Below, piece by piece: positions 40,017 through 48,705 of a stretch of DNA of 64,000 nucleotides. Origin of the DNA: Vibrio gazogenes (lineage in GTDB: Bacteria > Pseudomonadota > Gammaproteobacteria > Enterobacterales > Vibrionaceae); contig NZ_CP018836.1 in assembly GCF_002196515.1 (NCBI RefSeq), forward strand, positions 1,239,573-1,303,572, read 5' to 3'. Under the pieces are notes generated by a model. That model saw only the letters and a list, made by a program, of their open reading frames with translations. It was not told where the DNA came from and made no database searches. The stretch's first letter is position 1. Each line of letters opens with the position of its first letter. The position numbers and the translations under genes are program-made.

Positions 40017-41492
40017 TTAAGCGGTTGCTTGTGATGACACTTTATTCTCATCATTCTTATTGTCAGCAGAATGATCAGCGTTGAGCGCTTGGTCATCATC
40101 GACTTGCGGATCATCTTCAAAGCCGAGTATCAGCGTCAGAACAAACGAGAGTACAATCGCGAGGGCAATCAGACCAAATACCCAGACAATACTCATCGGG
40201 TCATTGACATCAAAGAACTGCACGCTGGTAAATAGGCTCGGTGACGCCATGGAGTGACTGGCTAAACCGCCCATACCCGCCAGTGCTCCGACAATGAACC
40301 CTGTAATCATGGTCGCAATCAGCGGGCGTTTGAGGCGGACAAGAACACCATACAGTGCGGGTTCAGAGATACCGGCGAAAATCGCTGAAGCGCCTGCCGC
40401 GAGTGCAGTTTGTTTAAGCGCGATGTTTTTGGTTTTGTAAGCGACGGCTAGACATGCGCCGCCCATGCCTAGATTTGCGCCGATTTCAGAAGGCATCACC
40501 ATGCCTTCCCGGCCTGTTTCGGCAATGGTCTGGATAATGGTTGGTGTGAAAACACGATGCATCCCGGTGAGGACCAAGAGGGGCCATAATGCGCCCATGA
40601 TTGCAACCGATAACCAGCCGAGTGTACCGTGAATAGTATAAACCACCGCTGAAATTGCCGTCCCGATCCAGATACCGACGGGGCCAATCACCACAATGGC
40701 AATGGGCGCAGCAATCAACACAATGAGCATCGGTTTGAGGAAGTTTTTGGTCACGACCGGCGTAATTCGATCCACCCAGCGCTCAATGTAAGACAGAACC
40801 CAAGTCATCACCAGTGCCGGAATCACCGTATAAGTGTATTTCACCGCAGTAATGGAGACCCCGAACAGATCAACTTGTTGGCCTTGCGCTGCCTGAGCCA
40901 TCAGGGCGATAAAGTTGGGATGAATCAGCACCCCGGCAATCGCAATCGCCAGTGACATATTGGTTTTGAATTTGATGGATGCAGAAGCGGCCACCATCAC
41001 AGGCAGGAAGAAGAAAGCACCGTCACCAATCGCTTTGAGAATAATTAACGTCGGTGCATTCGGTTCGACCCAACCGCTCATCTCTAAGACCATTGCCAGC
41101 AGCTTAACCATCGAACCGCCGATAATCGCTGGAATGAGGGGAGACATGGTGCCGACAAGCGCATCAAGCATTTTTGCACCGATGACTTTTGCGGTCAGTT
41201 TTTGCTTTTTCTTTGCGGAAGTTGCGGGCGGTGCGGCATCAATATCGATAAGAGACATCACTGCTTTGTAAGCAACAGCCACTTCATTACCGATGATCAC
41301 TTGCACTTTATCACCATTATCAACCACGCCCATCACGCCTTTGATCGCTTTGAGCTGAGGGATATCAACCAAGCTTGCATCGTTGAGAACAAAGCGGAGC
41401 CGTGTCATGCAGTGGGTCAGAGCGGAGACGTTATCTTTTCCTCCCACGTGTGCAACAACTGATTGCGCAATTGTCTTGTAATTGTTGGACAT
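40017..41492 (-). CDS. Beta-glucoside PTS permease, EIIBC without EIIA
   Basis: A 491-residue PTS permease. EIIB domain (1-90) with the phospho-Cys in SALTHCMTRLRF; EIIC domain (about 100-460) with GAMVEMSG-type helices and GISEPALYGVLVRLKRP. The usual BglF-type EIIA domain is missing; the short charged C-terminus ends at residue 491. It therefore likely takes phosphate from the general EIIA-Glc (Crr), as AscF does. It is divergent from gntK with GntR-like operators between the two. Confidence 0.9.
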   Translation of the reverse strand: MSNNYKTIAQSVVAHVGGKDNVSALTHCMTRLRFVLNDASLVDIPQLKAIKGVMGVVDNGDKVQVIIGNEVAVAYKAVMSLIDIDAAPPATSAKKKQKLTAKVIGAKMLDALVGTMSPLIPAIIGGSMVKLLAMVLEMSGWVEPNAPTLIILKAIGDGAFFFLPVMVAASASIKFKTNMSLAIAIAGVLIHPNFIALMAQAAQGQQVDLFGVSITAVKYTYTVIPALVMTWVLSYIERWVDRITPVVTKNFLKPMLIVLIAAPIAIVVIGPVGIWIGTAISAVVYTIHGTLGWLSVAIMGALWPLLVLTGMHRVFTPTIIQTIAETGREGMVMPSEIGANLGMGGACLAVAYKTKNIALKQTALAAGASAIFAGISEPALYGVLVRLKRPLIATMITGFIVGALAGMGGLASHSMASPSLFTSVQFFDVNDPMSIVWVFGLIALAIVLSFVLTLILGFEDDPQVDDDQALNADHSADNKNDENKVSSQATA

Positions 41493-41624
41493 TTTGATCT
41501 CCTAGAAACGCTTCCCGGTGATGCTCACTTATTTTTGAGTGGTTTGGGCGCAAAATCTTAGCCGGGAAAATGCATTTATTTTGTTATTCGATTGGTTGAG
41601 TAAGTGACTTTACAGTGCTTTAAG

Positions 41625-41648
41625 TTACCGGTAACATGTTACCGGTAA
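41625..41648. promoter_or_regulatory. Tandem GntR/LacI-type operators
   Basis: TTACCGGTAA (41625-41634), CATG, TTACCGGTAA (41639-41648): two identical 10-bp palindromes forming one 24-bp perfect palindrome. E. coli GntR binds ATGTTAC..GTAACAT, which the centre repeats. It lies 71 bp before gntK and 132 bp before the PTS gene. Confidence 0.75.
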
Positions 41649-41719
41649 AGTTGGTCGGGTAAACCCCAATCTTAGCGTGAATGTTAAAAATGAGATCACG
41701 CGCAAGTTTGTGATGAGGA

Positions 41720-42256
41720 TTGAGTATGTCAGGTAGCAGTATCGTCGTGATGGGGGTTTGCGGGTGTGGTAAAAGCACGATTGGTGAACAGTTGGCGAAT
41801 CGGCTCGGGCGTCAGTTTATTGATGGTGATGATCTTCATCCCCGCGCGAATATTCAGAAAATGGCTGCGGGACAGCCATTGAATGATGCAGACCGTCAAC
41901 CGTGGCTGGAAAGCATCCGGGAGGCCGCTCATCGTTTTGAAAGCCACAATGAACATGGTGTGTTGGTCTGTTCGGCATTAAAAAAAGACTATCGTGAGCA
42001 AATCCGCAAGGGGAACAAACAGGTGACTTTCGTATTTCTTGATGGTGACATGGCATTGATTCTGGAACGAATGCGGATGCGACAAGGTCATTTTATGAAA
42101 GAGAATATGGTGAAAAGTCAGTTCGATACGCTAGAGCGACCGGATCATGAACCCCAGACGATAGTGGTGAGTATTCAAGGCAGTATTGACCAAGTGATCG
42201 ACCGGATCGTGACAGCGCTGCAACAGGCGCAAGTCCCTGAAATAAAAAACTCCTGA
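41720..42256 (+). CDS. gntK: Gluconokinase
   Basis: A 178-residue P-loop kinase that makes 6-phosphogluconate from gluconate. Walker A VMGVCGCGKSTIG, then GDDLHPRANIQKMAAGQPLN and LVCSALKKDYRE, as in E. coli GntK. GATTGAG is only a weak ribosome site before the ATG. No gluconate permease follows; the gntR gene is convergent. The 3' end contains four imperfect repeats of about 16 bp (TCCTGAAATAAAA-type) running across the stop codon. Confidence 0.95.
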   Translation: MSMSGSSIVVMGVCGCGKSTIGEQLANRLGRQFIDGDDLHPRANIQKMAAGQPLNDADRQPWLESIREAAHRFESHNEHGVLVCSALKKDYREQIRKGNKQVTFVFLDGDMALILERMRMRQGHFMKENMVKSQFDTLERPDHEPQTIVVSIQGSIDQVIDRIVTALQQAQVPEIKNS

Positions 42257-42293
42257 AATAAAAAGTTCCTGAAGTAAAACGTCTCTGAAGTGA

Positions 42294-43318
42294 TTAAATA
42301 CTGTCTCCTTCACGAATGATATATCCCATATCAATAACAGGGTGCGCAATGGGTTCGTTTTTGAGCCTTGCAATGATTAATTCTGCGCTTTTCTGCCCAA
42401 TGTCAAACCGGGGTGTATCGATACTGGTGATTTTGGGGTGAATGGTCTTACCAATATCTAAAGCGTTGTATCCCACAATAGAAAGTTGTTCAGGGACATT
42501 GATGCCGCGCTGTTGAGCGGCGAATAAAGTACCAATGGCGATATCGTCGTTGGTACAGAAGACACCATCTAAGTCAGGGTATTGCTGCATCGCTTTATCA
42601 AGTAAATCACCGGCTAATGAAAAACTGGAGTGCTCCTTGGTGAGAATGTGTTTTGTCTCTAATTCCGCTTCTTGCATCGCTTTGTCATAACCAAGCATTC
42701 GAAGATGTGTGCGCGTATCAAGACGGGCACCAAAGTAAGCGATAGATCGTTTACCGGCCGCAATCATCCGCCGTACCACCTGATAGGAAGCATCGGTATG
42801 ATCCAGCCCGACGACCATATCAATCGGCGCGGGCGGAAGTTCCATTGTTTCAACCACAGGCACACCAGCGTTTTTGATCATCTGTAATGTTCTCGGGGTG
42901 TGGTTGCTGGCGGTGAGAATCAAGCCATCGACCTGATAGGAGAGTAGAGATGCAATTTTGCGCTCTTCTTCTTGTTCATCATAACCAAAGTGAGCCAGCA
43001 GTGTTTCATAACCGTTGGCTTTGGTGACGGTCTCAACACCTTGCATGAATGCAGCGAAGATCTGATTAGAGAGTGACGGGAGTAATACCCCGATCGCATT
43101 ACTTGAAGCACGGGATAACATGGCCGGTGCACGGTTTTCGATATAACCCAGTTGTTCGATCACCGTGGCGATTTTCTCTTGGGTCTTTTTTGCCACGGAT
43201 TCAGGGTTTCGCATATATCGGGAGACCGTCATCTTCGTTACACCGACCGCATCGGCTACGTCTTGTAAGGTGGTGCGGCTTTTTTTTGTTTTTGGGGCGT
43301 AACGGTTGTTTTGGTCAT
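42294..43318 (-). CDS. gntR: LacI-family gluconate repressor, frameshifted at an A8 run
   Basis: The open frame from 43232 starts in the middle of the HTH (MTVSRYMRNPESV) and continues as a GntR-like LacI protein (VGLDHTDAS, VFCTNDDIAIGTLF). Upstream, in a frame one base off, ATG at 43318 begins MTKTTVTPQKQKK. Joining the two with one extra A in the A8 run (T8 at 43280-43287) restores KSRTTLQDVADAVGVTKMTV, the full HTH. So the gene is intact apart from one base in a homopolymer. It may be inactive, rescued by polymerase slippage on the A8 run, or a sequence error. Targets: the TTACCGGTAA operators before gntK. Confidence 0.8.
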
Positions 43319-43754
43319 AGCGTTTTGCTCAGCCTAACAATATGAATTGTCTGCTTAGATATGGTTTCGAGTTAAATTCGGGGGCCATCTTACCTTGCGT
43401 TTGCCTGCGATAGAAGTGTCGTCAGCTCAGAACGTCATCTTCATCGGCTTTTTACGGGTAAATAGGGTTGCCTGTATTGGCGCCAAAAAGATCATCCACC
43501 TGAGTCAACGTGTGACCCCAATCACTATATCCCTGAAAATATAGCAAAAATATATTCATAGACTACGATAAATACGACGAATGTATCTTTTATTTTGATT
43601 GTCTTAGGGATTTATCAAAGTATGACGGTCATCATTGCCATGTGCTTGAAATAGGCAGATAAAGTTAAAATGCTTTGTCATTGAAAACATATTGTCATTA
43701 GAAAAAGGATTGTTGTGGGATATATTTCATATCTCGATTAAACAAGGTGTGTCT
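43319..43754. other. Intergenic region, gntR to MCP
   Basis: No gene recognised. It is AT-rich in its right half and should hold the promoters of gntR and the MCP gene. A frame upstream of the MCP start reaches 43692 but has no ribosome site. Confidence 0.4.
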
Positions 43755-45641
43755 ATGTTTAAAAATCTATCACTAAAAAATAAGTTAGCTATATCTGCCA
43801 GTATTGCCATTGTTGTTGGCTGCATATTAGTTGAGATCATTTCGTTTTATGCTTCTTTGGATCGATTATCCGTTTCTGTCGAACAGCGATTGCTGAGTAC
43901 CAGTGCATCTTATAATCAATATGTGGCTGACTGGTTGAAGTCGAAAGAATTGGCTTTAACTTCTTTATCTGAAGAAGTTCAGGAAGGGTCTGTGGTCACG
44001 CATTTGAAACAGATGAAACGTGCTGCGGGGTTTGAAAATGTATTCCTTGCTTATCCTGACGGTAGTCAGAAGAATGCCAATGGGGCCGTGCTGCCTCCGG
44101 GCAATAATGATCCCAGAAAGTGGGGCTGGTATATCAATGCGAAGAAAAATCCGGACAAGGTGTTTATGGATAACCCGACTGTCGCTGCGGCCACCGGAAA
44201 AAACGTGGTGTCGATGGGGAAAGCCGTCAACCTGTTTGGTTCTGAGTTGGTGCTGGGCATTGATATTGAGTTGAACGATATTCTCAATAGTTTGAAACAT
44301 GTCGTTTTGCCGGGCGATGGCTATATGTTTATGACCAATAAGACCGGACATGTCTTCATTCATCAGGATGTATCTTTACTGAATCAGCGTGTTGAAACAC
44401 TGGGGATTCCTTTTGCCGATATTCAGGATATTGTCCGCTCAGGCAAAGATAAAGTGCTCGAGATTCAGGGGAAAAAATATGTGGTCTATGCGCGGGCAAT
44501 CCAAGGCAGTAATTTGATTACGGTGGCAGTGATTGATCAGCAGTCTTTGGTCGAGCCGCTGTATCACACATTGTATAGCCAACTTGCGGTGACAGCTGTG
44601 TTGGTCTTGATCGGTATCGCGCTATTCAACTGGATTTGTAGTATTTTGTTCCGTCCTTTGAAGCATGTTTCTGATGCATTGGAGCAGATTGCAAGCGGCA
44701 GTGGTGATCTGACGCAGCGGATTGAGATCCGCAGCCATGATGAGGTCGGTAAAGTGGCGCATGGATTTAATACCTTCGTGGATAGTCTGCAACAGTTAAT
44801 CAGTCATATTCGTCAGCAGTCTGATGCGTTAACCCTTATGTCGCAAAAGAGTACAGAGCGGGTGAATCAGACCGCAGAAGAACTCTCGATGCAGCAGCAG
44901 GAAATCACCATGGTTGCCACCGCTGTGACGGAGATGGCTTCTGCAACGCAGGAAATTGCCTCGCATGCCGAACAGACCGCCCATTCGGCTCAGACTTCTT
45001 CTGAAAGCACTCAGCATGGGCATCAGTTGGTGATGAATACCAAACAGTCGATCAATCATCTGGCGAGTGAAGTCACTCAGGCCAGTACGGTGATTTCAGA
45101 GCTCGATCAGCACTCTGCGGAAATCTCAGCAGTGCTGGGTACGATTCAGGGGATCGCGGAGCAAACCAACCTGTTAGCTTTGAATGCTGCTATCGAAGCG
45201 GCTCGGGCCGGAGAACAAGGGCGTGGATTTGCGGTGGTGGCTGATGAGGTGCGGGTGCTTTCTCAAAGGACACACACTTCAACTGAAGAGATCAAATCGA
45301 CGATTCAAACGCTTCAGGAAATGACTCAAAGAGCGGTCGGTTTGATGGCAAATAGTGCTAAGCTGGCTGAAAGTTCGGTTCAGGATGCCGATCATGCCAG
45401 TCAGGCTTTAGAAGAGATCCTGACTTCTGTGGGGCAGATTAGCGATATGGCAACACAGATTGCGACCGCAGCAGAAGAGCAGACCCATGTTACCGGTGAA
45501 ATCACTCAGAATGTGACCGCGATTAAAGATGTTACGGAGGGGCTGGCAAGCGGTGCTGAAGCCGGATTACGGCAGACCAATGAAATGAAAGATCAGGCGA
45601 TGGCCCTGAATTCGAAAGTGGCGACCTTTAAACTGGATTAA
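43755..45641 (+). CDS. Methyl-accepting chemotaxis protein with dCache-like sensor
   Basis: A 628-residue MCP; start at MFKNLSLKNKLAISASIAIV, with AAGGTG 8-11 bases before it. Membrane helix about 8-30, periplasmic sensor about 35-275 (YPDGSQKNANGAVLPPGNND, WYINAKKNPD, as in dCache_1 domains that bind amino acids), second membrane helix about 280-300, HAMP about 300-355 and signalling hairpin with EQTNLLALNAAIEAARAGEQ. The pieces FRPLKHVSDALEQIASGSGD form HAMP. It would signal through CheA/CheW at the cell pole. No methylation-site pentapeptide for CheR is seen at the C-terminus. Confidence 0.93.
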   Translation: MFKNLSLKNKLAISASIAIVVGCILVEIISFYASLDRLSVSVEQRLLSTSASYNQYVADWLKSKELALTSLSEEVQEGSVVTHLKQMKRAAGFENVFLAYPDGSQKNANGAVLPPGNNDPRKWGWYINAKKNPDKVFMDNPTVAAATGKNVVSMGKAVNLFGSELVLGIDIELNDILNSLKHVVLPGDGYMFMTNKTGHVFIHQDVSLLNQRVETLGIPFADIQDIVRSGKDKVLEIQGKKYVVYARAIQGSNLITVAVIDQQSLVEPLYHTLYSQLAVTAVLVLIGIALFNWICSILFRPLKHVSDALEQIASGSGDLTQRIEIRSHDEVGKVAHGFNTFVDSLQQLISHIRQQSDALTLMSQKSTERVNQTAEELSMQQQEITMVATAVTEMASATQEIASHAEQTAHSAQTSSESTQHGHQLVMNTKQSINHLASEVTQASTVISELDQHSAEISAVLGTIQGIAEQTNLLALNAAIEAARAGEQGRGFAVVADEVRVLSQRTHTSTEEIKSTIQTLQEMTQRAVGLMANSAKLAESSVQDADHASQALEEILTSVGQISDMATQIATAAEEQTHVTGEITQNVTAIKDVTEGLASGAEAGLRQTNEMKDQAMALNSKVATFKLD

Positions 45642-45676
45642 TCCGTCGATTGATAAGTTGATACGTTGACACAAAG

Positions 45677-45706
45677 AAAAACCACATGGCTAGCCATGTG
45701 GTTTTT
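45677..45706 (+). terminator. Terminator after the MCP gene
   Basis: AAAAACCACATGGC and GCCATGTGGTTTTT form a perfect 14-bp stem around TA; works in both directions. The DNA to 45846 holds short repeats (CTATCGTTTCAAAG-type) and no gene. Confidence 0.85.
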
Positions 45707-45846
45707 GTTGTTTCAGAGCCATTGTTTTAAAACTATCGTTTCAAAGCTATCGTGTCAAAACCACCGGGCGGGCGTCAAACGCTCTGTCATGATAAGTCAG
45801 CCAATGGTTACACCAGTTGTATCCATCTCGCTTGTGGTGTCGGTGG

Positions 45847-46554
45847 TTATGATAACAGTGCGGTAATCACACCGATGAGCGCCCCGAACACGCCTCCCCA
45901 AATCACCAGCCAGCCCAGATGTTCTTTAATCATTTTTTGTACCATCTCTTTGACCAGTTGTGGGGTTAACTCACTGAGTCGCTGATCGATGATCTGTTCG
46001 ATATTCTGACGGATATCGGCTTTCATCGTCTCGGATTCTAACTGTTCTTTCAGGGCGTTTTGAACCGAATCGCTGTGACTGATTTCAACCATTGCCTGTT
46101 GCATTTTTTCGACAAAAGGTTGTTTGAGCGGTTGCAGGGCGTCGGTTCCGCCAAACATGGACAGCATGCCCCCGAAGGATGACTGCGCAATGGTTTCAAC
46201 GAGTGCATCAAACGTCGGATTAAAATCAACTTGCGCGATGACCGGTTCTAAGCTGAGTTGACTTGTTTGGTTGAGTTCTTGATCGAGAAACTTATCAATG
46301 TTGGTATCGGTAAAAAATTGTTCCATCATCAGAGATTTGATTGCGGAGCGAAATGCATCAAAGCGTTTAGGAATTACACCTGAGCCATATAATCCGGGAA
46401 CTTTCTCGAAGAGCATATGAATGGCGAGCCAGTTGGTGATCGCACCGGAAAAGGCAAATAGTCCCGCAGTAAATAAAATATCCTCATTCAGCTGATAGCC
46501 TGCAAACATGCAGAGAATCGCAATCAGATTGGTATAAAGGCTTTTGTTGGTCAT
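45847..46554 (-). CDS. DUF445-family membrane protein
   Basis: A 235-residue protein with an N-terminal membrane segment (about 5-55, LIAILCMFAGYQLN and GLFAFSGAITNWLAIHMLF) and a C-terminal one (WGGVFGALIGVITALL), with a helical cytosolic or periplasmic middle. ITNWLAIHMLF.K..GLYGSGVIP is the DUF445 (YheB-like) signature. Function in vibrios unknown. It stands between the MCP and an ABC exporter and appears to be a single-gene unit. Confidence 0.85.
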   Translation of the reverse strand: MTNKSLYTNLIAILCMFAGYQLNEDILFTAGLFAFSGAITNWLAIHMLFEKVPGLYGSGVIPKRFDAFRSAIKSLMMEQFFTDTNIDKFLDQELNQTSQLSLEPVIAQVDFNPTFDALVETIAQSSFGGMLSMFGGTDALQPLKQPFVEKMQQAMVEISHSDSVQNALKEQLESETMKADIRQNIEQIIDQRLSELTPQLVKEMVQKMIKEHLGWLVIWGGVFGALIGVITALLS

Positions 46555-46727
46555 ATTGGTGTCTCATCTCCTGAATATCTCGAAACAGGCGGATTTTAGA
46601 AGAAAACGGCTCGTTTTAGAAGCAAAGCCTTCATTGCAGCGTAACAAACAAGCAAGGCGGATTGGTAAAGTGATATCGAATCAGCAAGACAGCAGACGCC
46701 ACCGCAGTGGCGTATATGAGTGATTGA

Positions 46728-48554
46728 CTAACAACCGATGAACCCGCCAGTTTGATGTTGCCAGAGGTGCGCGTAAATGCCATGTTTGGCGAGTAAGGCT
46801 TGGTGTGTCCCTTCTTCGACGATTTTGCCTTGATCGAGCACGATCAGACGATCCATGGCGGCAATTGTCGAGAGACGGTGTGCAATCGCAATCACTGTTT
46901 TGCCTTCCATCAGCTCATAGAGGCTTTCCTGAATCGCCGCTTCCACTTCTGAGTCGAGAGCGGACGTTGCTTCATCCAGAATCAGAATCGGGGCGTTTTT
47001 CAACAATACCCGAGTAATGGCGATGCGCTGGCGTTGTCCGCCGGATAACTTGATACCACGTTCGCCGACTTGGGCATCATACCCTCGGTTACCGTGGGGG
47101 TCCGAGAGGGTTTCAATAAACTCATGGGCGTGCGCCTGTTGCGCCGCACGAATCATCTGTTCTTCCGTTGCTTGGGGATTACCGTAGAGAATGTTTTCAC
47201 GGATGGAGCGATGCAGCAATGATGTATCTTGGGTGACCATCCCAATCACGCAGCGGAGTGAGTCTTGGGTCATCGCATCGATGGCTTGACCGTCAATGCG
47301 GATTTGCCCGCTTTCAACGTCGTGAAACCGTAGCAGCAAGTTGACCAGTGTGGATTTTCCGGCTCCGGAACGTCCGACAATCCCGACTTTTTCTCCGGGA
47401 CGAATATGCAGGTTTAAGTCATTGATGACATTGATGTCGGTGCCATAGCAAAAATGAACGTGTTCAAACTCAATGGCCCCTTGGGTAATCTGTAGTGGTT
47501 TGGCATCCGGTTTATCTTGAACTGCAATCGAGCGGGAGAGTGAATTCATTCCGTCGACAACCGTTCCCATATTCTCAAACAGTCCGCCGATTTCCCACAT
47601 GATCCATTTGGACATCCCATTGATACGCAGTGCCAGTGAGATTGCCACGGCGATGGCACCGACGGTGATGGCCTGTTGTGACCACAGATAAATCGAAATG
47701 GCAGAGATCGAAAAGAGCAGCAGGTAATTGGCGACTTCAACCGAGAGATTAAATCCGGTCACCAGACGCATCTGACGGTACACCGTGCCGAGAAAGCCTT
47801 CCATACTCTCTTGAACGTAGCTGGTTTCACGGTGGTTGTGCGAGAACAGCTTGACCGTTTGAATGTTGGTGTAGCTGTCCACGAATCGTCCTGTCATGGT
47901 TGAACGGGCATCGGCCTGAAGTGACGAAACATGTTTGAGCTTCGGTACATAGAAAAACTGAATACCGACGTAACTGATGAGCCAGAGCAGCATGGGGAGC
48001 ATCAGACGCCAGTCAGAATCGCCAAGCAAGACTAAAATCGCGGTGAGATAAACACTGACGTAAATGAAGACATCCACCATTTTCATTACGGTTTCGCGAA
48101 TTGCCAATGAGGTCTGCATGACTTTGGTTGCTATACGGCCGGCAAATTCATCCTGATAAAAAGAGAGGCTTTGTTTTAACAGATAGCGGTGTGCGAGCCA
48201 ACGAATCGACATCGGATAATTCCCGAGCATCGTTTGATGAACCAATAGTGAATGAATTGCGACAATCAGCGGCATACCGATCAGGATTAATACCGTCAGA
48301 CCAATCAAGAGCGATTGATTATCAGCAAGGAATGTTTCTGGGTTGCTGGCAGAAAGCCAGTCGACCAGTCGACCCATAAATCCGAATAGGGCGACTTCAA
48401 CAATGGCGATTGTCATACTCAATAGAGCGATGACGATTAATGGTTTGATAAATCCTTGCGTGTAATGACGACAAAACGCCCATAAAGTGGTTGGCGGTTG
48501 TTGTGGCTCTTCTGAGGGAAAAGCCTGCGTAAACCCCTCAAATCGCTTAAACAT
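46728..48554 (-). CDS. ABC exporter, fused permease-ATPase
   Basis: A 608-residue half-transporter. Six membrane helices in about 40-330, then an ATPase domain (about 360-600) with Walker A GRSGAGKSTLV, Q-loop, signature LSGGQRQRIAI, Walker B ILILDEATSALD and H-loop IAIAHRLSTI. It forms homodimers that export lipids, peptides or drugs; the family is MsbA/LmrA-like multidrug. It is not msbA itself because it lacks lpxK next to it. The N-terminal cytosolic part (PSEEPQQPPTTLWAFCRHYT) is longer than in MsbA. Confidence 0.9.
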   Translation of the reverse strand: MFKRFEGFTQAFPSEEPQQPPTTLWAFCRHYTQGFIKPLIVIALLSMTIAIVEVALFGFMGRLVDWLSASNPETFLADNQSLLIGLTVLILIGMPLIVAIHSLLVHQTMLGNYPMSIRWLAHRYLLKQSLSFYQDEFAGRIATKVMQTSLAIRETVMKMVDVFIYVSVYLTAILVLLGDSDWRLMLPMLLWLISYVGIQFFYVPKLKHVSSLQADARSTMTGRFVDSYTNIQTVKLFSHNHRETSYVQESMEGFLGTVYRQMRLVTGFNLSVEVANYLLLFSISAISIYLWSQQAITVGAIAVAISLALRINGMSKWIMWEIGGLFENMGTVVDGMNSLSRSIAVQDKPDAKPLQITQGAIEFEHVHFCYGTDINVINDLNLHIRPGEKVGIVGRSGAGKSTLVNLLLRFHDVESGQIRIDGQAIDAMTQDSLRCVIGMVTQDTSLLHRSIRENILYGNPQATEEQMIRAAQQAHAHEFIETLSDPHGNRGYDAQVGERGIKLSGGQRQRIAITRVLLKNAPILILDEATSALDSEVEAAIQESLYELMEGKTVIAIAHRLSTIAAMDRLIVLDQGKIVEEGTHQALLAKHGIYAHLWQHQTGGFIGC

Positions 48555-48705
48555 AAAGGTCCTTTGGTTTCGGTAATCATTTGGTAAATCAAGGTGGTCA
48601 GTGTTGTTTCAGAGCAGACGGTCATCCTGCGGTGTGCGAGAAAACAATCAGCCTCCATTATAATCATCTTTGGAGGCTTTCACAGTCTGTTACGATTGAG
48701 ATCGG

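Noticed and set aside
43440..43560. Possible gene relic between gntR and the MCP gene
   Set aside because: No frame of more than a few codons resembles a known protein.
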